Translations under genes and position numbers: made by a program | Notes under the pieces: generated by a model | What the model saw: the letters and a program-made list of their open reading frames with translations, nothing else | What the model was told of the DNA's origin: nothing | The model's database searches: none | From: JALJPB01 sp963933115 | GTDB lineage: Bacteria > Pseudomonadota > Gammaproteobacteria > Enterobacterales > Alteromonadaceae | Length of the DNA: 64,000 nucleotides | Direction: 5' to 3' | Assembly (NCBI GenBank): GCA_963933115.1 | Contig: CAWVSL010000006.1 | Span: 1-64,000, forward strand | Part shown: positions 26,407-35,968 of the stretch, in pieces | How the letters are laid out: each line of letters starts with the position of its first letter | How positions within the stretch are numbered: the stretch's first letter is position 1

Positions 26407-26925
26407 TTAAAAATCTAAGCGTTCGACTATTTTATGTGCGACAACTTTTGCACTTTGATCATCAGTTTTTACAATAACATCAGCAACTTCTTCATAAAGA
26501 GGATTACGCTCTAGTGCTAGATTTTCTAGAACTGTTCGGGGCTCTTCTGATGTTTGAAGTAATGGACGACGACGATCACGTTGCGTGCGAGCCACTTGCT
26601 TATCAATGGTTGTTTCAAGGTAGACAACAATGCCGCGTGCAGAAAGTCTATTTCTGACGAGGTCACTAATGACAGAACCACCACCAGTTGCTAAGACAAT
26701 GCCTTGCAGCTGAGTTAAATCATCAATAATTAATTCTTCTCTTTTACGAAAACCTTCTTCGCCTTCAAGATCAAATACCCATGCGATATCGGCACCAGTA
26801 CGACGCTCTATCTCTTGGTCTGAATCAAAAAATTCAAGATGCAGTCTATCAGCCAACTCTCTACCGATAGTGCTTTTGCCAGCGCCCATAGGCCCAACAA
26901 GGAATACGTTACGTTTTTCAGCCAT
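26407..26925 (-). CDS. aroK: Shikimate kinase I
   Basis: 172 residues. Walker A is GPMGAGKST (residues 11-19). The shikimate-binding FFDSDQEIERRTGADIAWVF, GEEGFRKRE and TGGGSV segments and the RRRPLL lid follow. In most gammaproteobacteria aroK directly follows pilQ; here the pilQ remnant ends 155 bp upstream. Confidence 0.97.
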   Translation of the reverse strand: MAEKRNVFLVGPMGAGKSTIGRELADRLHLEFFDSDQEIERRTGADIAWVFDLEGEEGFRKREELIIDDLTQLQGIVLATGGGSVISDLVRNRLSARGIVVYLETTIDKQVARTQRDRRRPLLQTSEEPRTVLENLALERNPLYEEVADVIVKTDDQSAKVVAHKIVERLDF

Positions 26926-26976
26926 TAGTCTAACTTAAACTCGTTATAATTTACGTGAACAGGTAAGAGGGAACCC

Positions 26977-26995
26977 CCCTTGAAAATTTCAAGGG
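26977..26995. other. Short perfect hairpin between the pilQ remnant and aroK
   Basis: CCCTTGAAA, A, TTTCAAGGG is a 19-nt perfect dyad in the aroK leader. It could be an RNA processing or pausing site. It has no T tract. Confidence 0.4.
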
Positions 26996-27079
26996 CGCAA
27001 TTATCGCAATTCTTCGACCTATATTGCAAGTAAGATTACAGTAACAGGAGTGAAAAACTCTAATTACTGCAAATACAGG

Positions 27080-28544
27080 TTAAAAATGCTCGGTTACAAT
27101 GCGCGGAGTAACAAAAATCAATAATTCTTTTTTTTCATTGAAATTATTTGTGTTTCTAAATACCCAACTAAGATACGGGATATCTCCTAAAATTGGAACC
27201 TTAGATATCGTGCTAATAATTGATTGTTGGTAAATGCCACCCAATACAATTGTCTCGCCATTGTTAACTAATACCTGGGTACCAATTCTCTGGTTGTCAA
27301 TTGCTGGAGCAAGTCGATTGCTCAATGATGATAAGGTATCTTGGGTTACCACTAAATCTAAAATTATTTTATCATCAGGAGTAATATATGGTGTCACGGT
27401 TATACTCAATACCGCTTTTTTAAATTGTACTGCAGTTGCACCACTTTATGAGGCTTGTTGATAGGGTATCTCTACACCTTCTTCTCTCTGATTTGCCGTG
27501 GTGATCTGTGGGCTTGCAATAATCTCACCCTTATTTTCTTTTTCAAGTGCGCTTAATTCTAAGTCCAAAATTTTACCGTCTGCTAAAAGCACCACTTGAA
27601 AGGCAAGACTTGCTGCTGGATTTACCACATGTAGGTTTACATTCAATCTATCCGTAATTGCTGGAGCAACACAAGCTTTAGCACTTGCGGCACCCGCTAG
27701 AGAACCCGAAGAGCTATATTCATTGTCAGTACTAGTGACTCCCCAACGAATCCCTAATTCCTCACCAACATTATCTTTTACGGTCACCATGCGGGCTTCA
27801 ATAATCACTTGTCTTACCACAATATCAAGGATGGAGATCATACGTTTAATATTTTCAATACTCTTTACCGTATCTCGGAGTAATAGTGTATTGGTTCGCT
27901 CGTCAACAGACACACGAGCCGATGAGATACTAGTATCATCATTTTTAATTAAATTGGTAAATCAGTGGCCTTAGCATAATTAATTTGAATATATTCAGAA
28001 TATAAAGGTGTTAGTTGTTCAAATTGTTGCTGGGCTTGTAAGACTTTAGCTTCAAATCCAACATATTCGAGAGCTGCAACTCTAGCCTCAATTGATTCCG
28101 TGCGAGCAGCACTTAATAAGACATCAATTTTAGTTGGATCAGACTTATTAACATCAAGTGACTCAAAGTCTAAACTAACTTCATCAAGAGGATAAGAAAT
28201 TAAATTATTAGCTTCTATTTCAATTTGATTAGCTAACTCCTCTTCAGACAAAGTAGCATCCATATAAATAATCTTAGTGATAACCGTTTGACCCGATACC
28301 GCTGCAGCCGCAAACTTTACTGATAAATTGATTTTTTTGCGTATTTTAGCAATAACATTACCTACCGTTTCAATATCCTGAATTTCATAGTCAACCAAGG
28401 CACCTCGTTGCAATGCTTCAATAACATAATCCCCAAGCACATACACTTCGTCTCCTTGACTCAATTAAACAGCTTTAATGGCATGAGAACCAATATCGAT
28501 TCCAACCATCAGTGATGTTTTTTTTCCTATAATTGGCCCAACAT
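27080..28544 (-). pseudogene. Decayed pilM'-'pilQ fusion, remnant of pilMNOPQ
   Basis: Read on the minus strand from an ATG at 28544. MVGIDIGSHAIKAV (PilM N terminus) runs into an in-frame TAA at 28469-28467. The frame continues through about 140 residues of PilM (to LEYVGFEAK) and near 28041 switches to PilQ sequence (EYIQINYAKATDL). A one-base deletion near 27958 shifts frame. The PilQ secretin then continues (VSVDERTNTLLLRDTV, IIEARMV) to a TAA at 27448-27446 and resumes in the same frame through the C-terminal secretin (LGGIYQQ, VPILGDIPYL, ELLIFVTPRI). A further frameshift near 28529 is likely, since MLGQL is out of frame with GKKTSLMVGID. The rest of pilM, all of pilN, pilO and pilP, and the N-terminal part of pilQ are missing. 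No functional product is possible. It lies where intact pilMNOPQ normally stands, between mrcA (divergent) and aroK. Confidence 0.93.
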
Positions 28545-28668
28545 AAAGTCCAAATAAGTAGTATTATTATATTTAAGCATAATATTTACATAAATAAATT
28601 TATCACCTAGTTTTACAAGATATACTAGGGCTATAATCACTAATTTTCCAATAAAATGAGTTTTAACG

Positions 28669-31317
28669 GTGTTTTCTTTCAAAAGATTAATAAAAATATG
28701 CTTCGTATTATTTAGTACCGCGTTACTAGCACTAACTGCTTTATATTTTAGTATGCGTAGCGAATTACCCAGTGTAGAAGTACTAAAAGACCTTCAATGG
28801 CAAACACCCATGATGATCTATAGCTCTGATGATAAATTAATATCTCAATTTGGCGAAAAAAAACGTTACCCACTCACTTTCGAAGAAGTACCTCAACAAC
28901 TTATTAATGCACTTCTAGCTACTGAAGACGACCGTTTTTACTTACACTTTGGTGTTGACCCTATTGGTATGGGCCGAGCAATTTTGGGTCAATTAACCGG
29001 GCAGGATAAAGGTGGCGCTAGTACAATTACAATGCAAGTAGCTAGAAATTTCTTTTTAACACGAGAGCAAACTTATATTCGTAAGCTGAGAGAAATTTTC
29101 ATTTCATTTCATATTGAAAGTTTATTAACAAAAGATGAAATTTTGATGCTTTATATCAACAAAATTGAGTTAGGCCATCGCTCATTCGGTTTTGCCGCTG
29201 CAGCCCAAGTTTATTATGGCAAAGCACTCAATGAGTTATCATTAGCACAAATTGCCGTACTTGCCGGCTTACCCAAGGCCCCCTCAACACTTAACCCTAT
29301 TCGTTCCAAGGAGCGAGCAAAAAAACGTCGTGCTGTTGTATTACAACGAATGTTTGTGAGTGATTACATCAGTAAAGAAGACTATAAAAAAGCACTAAGT
29401 GCACCGATAACAGGTAAGAGGCATGGCGCTCAAATTGAATTAAATGCGCCCTACGTTGCTGAAATGGCTCATCAGGAAATGCTCGATCGGTTTGGTAAAG
29501 AACAAGCTTATACTAGCGGCTACAAAGTATTTACGACTATAACAACAGATCTGCAATTAGCCGCCCAAAATGCTGTTATCAAAAATTTATTAAATTATGA
29601 TCAACGTCATGGCTACCGTGGTCCAATTAGATCTTTAAGGCCTAAAGACAATTTGCTTAATAAGCAAGAAGAGTTAAATAATGAAAATATATTAGCACTA
29701 ACTGACCCTCTCGTTGAAAATCAACCTTTAACTGAGGAAGAAGTAGTAAGCGCTATTAAGCAGACAACTAGTTATGAAACATTAGTACCTGCTGTAGTAA
29801 CTCAAGTATTAGAAAAATCAGCCATGATTAGTTTAGAAGGTCAACAACAAGCCATCATAAATTGGGAGGGCATGTCTTGGGCAAGGCCTTTTATTAACGA
29901 TGATACTCAAGATATAATTCCAAATAAAGCCAGTGAAATATTAAGTTATGGCGATGTTATCTTAGTTGTTCAACAGCCTGATGGCAGCTATTATTTAAGC
30001 CAATTACCAGAAGTAAGTGCCGCATTAGTTTCAATCTCCCCAGATAATGGTGCAATCAAAGCTGCTGTAGGTGGTTTTAGTTTCAAACAAAGTCAATTTA
30101 ATCGCGTAACTCAAGCTAAACGCCAGGTGGGTTCAAATATTAAACCTTTTATCTATTCTGCAGCGTTAAAGAGTGGCTTAACTTTAGCTAGTTTAGTCAA
30201 TGATGCTCCAATAAATCAATGGGACAGAAGAACAGGTGTTGTTTGGCGCCCTAAAAACTCTCCTGAAACTTATGATGGATCGATTAGAGTTAGGTTAGCA
30301 CTTGCGTTATCTAAAAATGTTATTGCCGTTAGGCTATTAAGGCTTGTAGGTTTAAACAACATGATCGACCATTTATCATTATTTGGTTTTCTTGCTGATG
30401 AACTTCCTCGCAATGAATCTTTAGCGTTAGGCTCAGCTTCGTTAACACCTCTCGAATTGGTTACTGGTTTTGCCACATTCGCTAATGGAGGCTTTCTGGT
30501 TGAACCTTATTTTATTGAAAGAATTGAAAACTCGTTTGGTGATATTATTTACCAAGCCACACCAAAAATGGCTTGTGACCCTTGTATTGTTGATATTCAA
30601 CCTGCTGATGAACATATCGCATTTGAAGATCAGGAATCAAGTTTGGCTTTACTGCTAGATAACATTCCAACAACGGGTGGCGATCTCACCAACAAACCGC
30701 AATTACTATCGCCAGCTAAAAATGTACAAAATAAGGAAATAAATCAGGCTCCTAGAGTAATTAGTGCTCAAAATGCGTTCTTAATTGGGCAGGCACTTAA
30801 TAGTGTCATTTGGGGTGCAGATTGGAATACTAAACCTTATTGGCAAGGAACTGGCTTTAGGGCAAGAAAATTAAAACGTCGTGATATTGCAGGAAAAACT
30901 GGCACGACCAATCAATCAAAAGATGCTTGGTTTTCTGGCTTTACTCGTCGATTAGTGACTACCTCATGGATAGGTTTTGATGATCATCAGAGAAATCTGG
31001 GCAAAACCACATACAATAATAACCTGACAAGCAATCAAATAATCGGCTCCGAATTTGGAGCAAAGTCAGCACAACCTGCATGGATTACTTTTATGGAAAA
31101 AGCTCTGCCTTTGCTTGCTGAAGAGTCATTTGAGCCTCCCGTGGATATTATTTCTGTAAGAATAGACAAACTAACAGGTAAACTGACCACCAAAACAGAT
31201 AGAAGTAGTGAATTTGAATATTTTATTTCAGGTACTGAACCAACCGATTATGTTACTGAAGACAATAGTAGTGATATTCTTGATGGGATTTATACTGAGG
31301 AAGACGAGTTATTTTAG
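28669..31317 (+). CDS. mrcA: Penicillin-binding protein 1A (bifunctional)
   Basis: 882 residues from a GTG start. A membrane anchor (residues 8-28) is followed by the GT51 transglycosylase (ATEDDRFYLHFGVDPIG with the catalytic Glu, GGASTITMQVARNFFLTRE, KIELGHRSFGFAAAAQVYYGK). An OB-like insert comes next, then the transpeptidase: SNIKPF (SxxK), SKN near 545, and KTGTTNQSKDAWF near 742. It polymerises and cross-links peptidoglycan. The nearest upstream ATG (28656) is out of frame, so GTG at 28669 is the supported start. It is divergent from the pil locus, the standard arrangement. Confidence 0.95.
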   Translation: MFSFKRLIKICFVLFSTALLALTALYFSMRSELPSVEVLKDLQWQTPMMIYSSDDKLISQFGEKKRYPLTFEEVPQQLINALLATEDDRFYLHFGVDPIGMGRAILGQLTGQDKGGASTITMQVARNFFLTREQTYIRKLREIFISFHIESLLTKDEILMLYINKIELGHRSFGFAAAAQVYYGKALNELSLAQIAVLAGLPKAPSTLNPIRSKERAKKRRAVVLQRMFVSDYISKEDYKKALSAPITGKRHGAQIELNAPYVAEMAHQEMLDRFGKEQAYTSGYKVFTTITTDLQLAAQNAVIKNLLNYDQRHGYRGPIRSLRPKDNLLNKQEELNNENILALTDPLVENQPLTEEEVVSAIKQTTSYETLVPAVVTQVLEKSAMISLEGQQQAIINWEGMSWARPFINDDTQDIIPNKASEILSYGDVILVVQQPDGSYYLSQLPEVSAALVSISPDNGAIKAAVGGFSFKQSQFNRVTQAKRQVGSNIKPFIYSAALKSGLTLASLVNDAPINQWDRRTGVVWRPKNSPETYDGSIRVRLALALSKNVIAVRLLRLVGLNNMIDHLSLFGFLADELPRNESLALGSASLTPLELVTGFATFANGGFLVEPYFIERIENSFGDIIYQATPKMACDPCIVDIQPADEHIAFEDQESSLALLLDNIPTTGGDLTNKPQLLSPAKNVQNKEINQAPRVISAQNAFLIGQALNSVIWGADWNTKPYWQGTGFRARKLKRRDIAGKTGTTNQSKDAWFSGFTRRLVTTSWIGFDDHQRNLGKTTYNNNLTSNQIIGSEFGAKSAQPAWITFMEKALPLLAEESFEPPVDIISVRIDKLTGKLTTKTDRSSEFEYFISGTEPTDYVTEDNSSDILDGIYTEEDELF

Positions 31318-31341
31318 TGCGCTCTAAAATATTAATAATAA

Positions 31342-31375
31342 TTAGTGGCTTAAACATTAAGCCACTAAGATTTTT
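31342..31375 (+). terminator. Intrinsic terminator of mrcA
   Basis: Perfect 12-bp arms TTAGTGGCTTAA (31342-31353) and TTAAGCCACTAA (31357-31368) with a 3-nt loop, then GA and five T. Confidence 0.9.
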
Positions 31376-31389
31376 ATTAAAGGTATTGA

Positions 31390-32697
31390 TTAGATATGTT
31401 TGATAAATATTTTAGATTTTCGCTGGTAATTGTACATTTTTTGTTTACCTTCCGGTAATTGCTCCATTGATTGTTCAATAAATCCTTTCTCTAAAAACCA
31501 GTGAGCACTTACCGTTGTTAAAACAAATATTGATGATAATTTTTGCTCTTTTGCCTCTTGCGCTAATGCATCCATTAAACGACCTCCCCGATTTCCTTTA
31601 CGATAATCGGCATGTATAGCCACACAAGCAATTTCACCTTTTTTGGCCTCTGGATAGGTATATAGCGCTGCACAAGCAATAATCACATCTTCTTTTTTAA
31701 TCACAGTAAATTTATCAATTTCCACTTCAAGTAATTCACGAGAACGCTTAACCAAGATACCTTCATTTTCCAAAGGCGCAAGCAGCTCCAAAATACCGGC
31801 CACATCATCTATAGTCGCTGTTGATAATTGCTCTTTGTGATCATTAGCAATGAGTGTTCCTGCACCATCACGAGTAAACAGTTCTTGTAGTAAAGCGGTA
31901 TCACTTTGATAACTTACACAATGGCAACGTTCAACACCATTTTCAGCACTTTGGATAATCGCCCTAAGTAATAGCTGACGAACATGACAGCCGTCATCAT
32001 CTAATAATGTCTTTACCCGTCGAACGCTACAGCTTCTTATTAACTGATCTTTTTCATCAAGTAGCCCATCAGCATCCGTTAATGTAATCAGCTTATCAGC
32101 TTTTAAAGCGATAGCAGTTTGAGCAGCAACATCCTCTAACGCTAAATTGAAAACTTCACCCGTAGGTGAGTAACCTATAGGTGAAAGCAGAACTATAGAA
32201 CCATAGTCAAGTTGCATGTTTATGCCGTCAGAATCAATTCTTCTCACACTGCCTGTATATTTATAATCAATACCATGACGAACACCCATGGGTTTAGCGA
32301 TAACAAAATTACCCGTACCAACCCTAATTTGTGAACCATGCATTGGCGAGTTAACCAAACCAGTACTTAATAAGGCTTCAATATGTAACCTCAATGAACC
32401 TGTCGCGTCTTTGACGGCAACTAAGGTATTAGCATTAGTAACCCGAATGTTATTTTCAATAATTCTTTCAATACCACGTTGCCCCATACGCTCTTCAATC
32501 TGAGGGCGTGCACCATGAACCACTACCAGCTTGACACCCAAGCTATGCAGCAAAGATATATCATGAATAATATTAGCAAAATTTGGGTGTGACACCGCTT
32601 CGCCACCAAACATTAACACGACAGTTTTACCGCGGTGCGCATTAATATATGGCGCTGCATTCCTAAACCATTTAATGTTATTTATATAATTATCCAT
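31390..32697 (-). CDS. argA: N-acetylglutamate synthase
   Basis: 435 residues with the bacterial ArgA architecture: an amino-acid-kinase-like domain (VLMFGGEAVSHPNFANI, VVVHGARPQIE, LLSPIGYSPTGEVFNL; about 1-290) and a C-terminal GNAT domain (about 300-425; IACVAIHADYRKGNRGGRLMDAL is the acetyl-CoA loop). It starts arginine synthesis by acetylating glutamate. It lies 49 nt after argH(A), which carries its own GNAT domain, so this operon encodes two candidate acetylglutamate synthase activities. ArgA is normally inhibited by arginine. Confidence 0.93.
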   Translation of the reverse strand: MDNYINNIKWFRNAAPYINAHRGKTVVLMFGGEAVSHPNFANIIHDISLLHSLGVKLVVVHGARPQIEERMGQRGIERIIENNIRVTNANTLVAVKDATGSLRLHIEALLSTGLVNSPMHGSQIRVGTGNFVIAKPMGVRHGIDYKYTGSVRRIDSDGINMQLDYGSIVLLSPIGYSPTGEVFNLALEDVAAQTAIALKADKLITLTDADGLLDEKDQLIRSCSVRRVKTLLDDDGCHVRQLLLRAIIQSAENGVERCHCVSYQSDTALLQELFTRDGAGTLIANDHKEQLSTATIDDVAGILELLAPLENEGILVKRSRELLEVEIDKFTVIKKEDVIIACAALYTYPEAKKGEIACVAIHADYRKGNRGGRLMDALAQEAKEQKLSSIFVLTTVSAHWFLEKGFIEQSMEQLPEGKQKMYNYQRKSKIFIKHI

Positions 32698-32746
32698 GAG
32701 CTTTTCTTCATTTTCCTATTCTTAATGCTATATATTGTCTGAACGA

Positions 32747-34672
32747 TCAACGATATAAATAAACCATCGCTACTTCGTCATCAGGATCCTTATGTGGGCT
32801 TTGTTCACTATCTTCTATGATATTACTTGCTAAGGAGGTTTTTTCAATTAAAGTAAAACCGAGTTTGCCAAAGAATTCAGGTATGTAAGTTAAAACAATA
32901 ATTTGTTGTAATTCCATCTGATGAGCAAATTCAAGTAAGTATTGAACCAACGCCTGCCCCTGACCCTGATTGTGCATTGACTTGTCGATAACAATTGAGC
33001 GTATCTCAGCTAACCCTTTTTCGTATATATACAAAGAAGCGCAACCGACTACTTCACCATCAACCTCAGCAACAACAAAGTTCTGAATATCATGAATAAT
33101 ATTGTTTCGACTTCGAGGTAAGATTTCACCCTTATCTGACCAATAATTAACTTGTTGGTATATTTTATCAACATCAGACATTCGGGCTCTTCGTACTGAA
33201 AGTGCTGCTGCTTTTTGTGCATTTAAGCGTTGTTTAACTTGTTTTAATGCGAACGTTATTTGATCTTTACTAGGAGCACCTACAACTTGGCCATTTAAAG
33301 TATCGTTAGTCCCTTGAATATCTGCCAACGCTTTTTTCACTTGTGTTCTTGATGTGCCACCCAAGGCAACACGCTTATCTAAACAAGACTCAATGGATAA
33401 ATGTTGATAGACATCTTGCTCTATTTTATCACTAAACTTCTGTAACTGAGTGACTGTAAACTCTTCTAATGCATGACCTGCTTCAATAGCAGCTAAAACA
33501 ACCTCACCAACTATATGATGAGCCTCGCGAAATGGAATGTTTTTACTAACAAGGTAGTCCGCTAATTCTGTTGAATTTGCATAACCTTGTTGCGCTGCAG
33601 CTAAAGTACGCGCACGATTGACCTTTAAACCATCGGCAATGAGTACCGCCATCTCCATACATTCTTGCCATGTATCAAGCGCATCAAAAAGCCCTTCTTT
33701 GTCTTCTTGCATATCTTTGTTGTAAGCAAGTGGCAGGCCTTTCATTGTTACCATCATAGCAGTAAGCGAACCCATAACACGTCCAGCTTTACCTCTAATA
33801 AGTTCACAAGCATCAGGGTTTTTCTTTTGCGGCATCAGTGATGAACCAGAACTAACCAAGTCACTCATTTCAACAAAGCCTGCTTCACCAGAATTATAGA
33901 AAATCAAATCTTCAGCAAAACGTGATAAATGCATCATAGAAATACTGGCACTTGAAAGTAATTCTATGACATGGTCTCTATCAGATACGGCATCTAAACT
34001 ATTAAGCGTTGCGCTTCTAAAACCTAAATTTTGTGCTAATAAGTCACGATCAATAGGATAAGCAGTACCCGCTAGAGCACCAGAGCCTAACGGTGAGGTA
34101 TCCGCGCGATACAAGGTATCCTTTAAACGGCCAATATCACGGTTAAACATTTCAACATAAGCTAAACACCAGTGACCAAAAGTAACAGGCTGTGCTCTTT
34201 GCAGATGTGTATAACCAGGTAACACTGTATTAGTTTCACGTTCGGCTAAATTTAATAATGCTTGTTGCAAGTTAACCAAGGCAAATAAGATATCGCCGCC
34301 TTTTTCTTTGCACCAAAGCTTTAGATCAGTGGCAACTTGGTCATTACGACTACGACCGGTATGGAGTTTCTTACCTAAATCCCCTGTTTTTTCAATTAGG
34401 TTAATCTCTACCCAACTGTGAATATCTTCTGCGTCTGAGCTCAGAATTTGATTAGGATCATTTTCAACTGATACTTTCAATTCTAAAAGTGCTTCTTTTA
34501 AGCGCTTAAATTCATCTTGACTTAACACATCAACAGTCGTCAGTGCTTCAGCCCAAGCAATTGAACCAACAATATCTTGCACTGCCATACGATAATCGAC
34601 AGGTAACGAGTCATTAAATTTTTTAAATTGAACACTCGCTTTTTCTTTAAACCGACCACCCCATAACGCCAT
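32747..34672 (-). CDS. argH: Argininosuccinate lyase fused to a GNAT domain, ArgH(A)
   Basis: 641 residues, about 170 more than a plain ArgH. The lyase (residues 1 to about 460) shows LHTGRSRNDQVATD, TVLPGYTHLQRAQPVTFGHW and the signature GSSLMPQKKNPD. A linker near 460-475 leads to a complete GNAT acetyltransferase (RRARMSDVDKIYQQVNYW; EIRSIVIDKSMHNQGQGQALVQYLLEFA; PEFFGKLGFTLIEK). Such ArgH(A) fusions are known in marine Alteromonadales and Vibrionales, where the tail can supply acetylglutamate synthase activity. It follows argG by 2 nt. Confidence 0.95.
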   Translation of the reverse strand: MALWGGRFKEKASVQFKKFNDSLPVDYRMAVQDIVGSIAWAEALTTVDVLSQDEFKRLKEALLELKVSVENDPNQILSSDAEDIHSWVEINLIEKTGDLGKKLHTGRSRNDQVATDLKLWCKEKGGDILFALVNLQQALLNLAERETNTVLPGYTHLQRAQPVTFGHWCLAYVEMFNRDIGRLKDTLYRADTSPLGSGALAGTAYPIDRDLLAQNLGFRSATLNSLDAVSDRDHVIELLSSASISMMHLSRFAEDLIFYNSGEAGFVEMSDLVSSGSSLMPQKKNPDACELIRGKAGRVMGSLTAMMVTMKGLPLAYNKDMQEDKEGLFDALDTWQECMEMAVLIADGLKVNRARTLAAAQQGYANSTELADYLVSKNIPFREAHHIVGEVVLAAIEAGHALEEFTVTQLQKFSDKIEQDVYQHLSIESCLDKRVALGGTSRTQVKKALADIQGTNDTLNGQVVGAPSKDQITFALKQVKQRLNAQKAAALSVRRARMSDVDKIYQQVNYWSDKGEILPRSRNNIIHDIQNFVVAEVDGEVVGCASLYIYEKGLAEIRSIVIDKSMHNQGQGQALVQYLLEFAHQMELQQIIVLTYIPEFFGKLGFTLIEKTSLASNIIEDSEQSPHKDPDDEVAMVYLYR

Positions 34673-34674
34673 AA

Positions 34675-35913
34675 CTATTCCCCTTTAGCCTGTTCGTCTA
34701 AAGTTTTCAATGCAGCAATACGACTTGATAAACTAAATAAACGGATAAAGCCTTCTGCATGTTTTTGGTCATAAACATCGTCAGCACCAAAGGTAGCAAA
34801 CTCTTCTGAGTATAAGCTATTAGGTGAGCGACGTTGAGTGACTGTCGCTTGGCCTTTATAAAGCTTAACGACAATATCCCCAGTCACTTTTTCTGCTAAT
34901 GAGGCTGCCGCAGCAAGTTGTGCTTTAGCTAATGGTGTAAACCAGCGACCGTCATAAATAACGTGTGAAAACTCTAAACCAACAGACTCTCTAAATTTTA
35001 ACGACTCTTTATCGTGAATTAAAGTTTCTAAGCCCTTGTAAGCAGCCATTAATACTGTGCCACCGGGTGTTTCATAACACCCTCGAGACTTCATGCCAAC
35101 CAAACGGTTTTCAACAATATCGATACGGCCAACACCATGTGCTGCTGCTTTGTCATTTAAGTACATCAGTGATTGGTAGGGTGACAACTCTTGACCATCA
35201 ACCGATACTAATTCACCCTCTTTAAAACTTAATGCAATCGTTTCAGGTAAATCTGGAGCATCTAAAGGGTCAACTGTCATCGTCCAAACTTCTTTTGACG
35301 GTTCGCACCAAGGGTCTTCTAATTCACCACCCTCATGAGAAATATGCCAAGCATTAGCGTCACGGCTATAAATTTTAGTCAATGAGGCTGCGCAAGAAAT
35401 ATCACGCTCAGCTAAATAATCTAATAAGTCTTCACGAGAAACCATGTCCCATTCACGCCATGGAGCGATTACGGTAAGTTGTGGAGCAAGGGCGGCAAAA
35501 CATGATTCAAAGCGTACTTGATCGTTACCTTTACCGGTACAGCCATGACAAAGTGCATCTGCACCAACTTTTAACGCCACTTCAACATGCGCTTTAGCAA
35601 TAACAGGGCGAGCCATGGAGGTCCCTAATAAATACTGGCCTTCATATACAGAACCCGTTTTAATAATAGGATAGATGTAGTCTTTGACATACTCTTCTTT
35701 TAAATCAACTACATGGCATTCACTGGCACCAGAGGCTATCGCTTTTTCAACAATACCTTCAAGTTCTTCATCACCTTGGCCAACATCGGCACAAAAAGCG
35801 ATAACTTCGCAGCCATCATAGTTTTCCTTCAGCCATGGGATAATTGCCGAAGTGTCTAAACCACCTGAGTAAGCCAATACTACTTTTTTTATTTTTTTAT
35901 TTGTTTGAGTCAT
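34675..35913 (-). CDS. argG: Argininosuccinate synthase
   Basis: 412 residues, normal length. The ATP-binding AYSGGLDTSAIIPWL (residues 14-28), GCTGKGNDQVRFE and SPNSLYSEEFATFG segments are intact. It joins citrulline and aspartate. Between argF and argH(A) in the arginine operon. Confidence 0.97.
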   Translation of the reverse strand: MTQTNKKIKKVVLAYSGGLDTSAIIPWLKENYDGCEVIAFCADVGQGDEELEGIVEKAIASGASECHVVDLKEEYVKDYIYPIIKTGSVYEGQYLLGTSMARPVIAKAHVEVALKVGADALCHGCTGKGNDQVRFESCFAALAPQLTVIAPWREWDMVSREDLLDYLAERDISCAASLTKIYSRDANAWHISHEGGELEDPWCEPSKEVWTMTVDPLDAPDLPETIALSFKEGELVSVDGQELSPYQSLMYLNDKAAAHGVGRIDIVENRLVGMKSRGCYETPGGTVLMAAYKGLETLIHDKESLKFRESVGLEFSHVIYDGRWFTPLAKAQLAAAASLAEKVTGDIVVKLYKGQATVTQRRSPNSLYSEEFATFGADDVYDQKHAEGFIRLFSLSSRIAALKTLDEQAKGE

Positions 35914-35968
35914 CTTTGTATTCTCTTAAATTTGATTGTTATTCTGTTCAATGTTTGACTAGCTATCA

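Noticed and set aside
27234..27974. Plus-strand frames opposite the pilQ remnant
   Set aside because: They mirror secretin codons on the other strand and have no family resemblance or ribosome binding site.
27080..28464. Three separate small genes (PilM-like, PilQ N-like, PilQ C-like)
   Set aside because: They are continuous parts of one decayed gene interrupted by stops and a frameshift; their apparent starts (such as TTG at 28466-28464) are not real initiation sites.
32747..34672. Possible assembly error joining argH to a separate GNAT gene
   Set aside because: The linker and both domains are in frame with no ribosome binding site between them, and ArgH(A) fusions are known in related bacteria.
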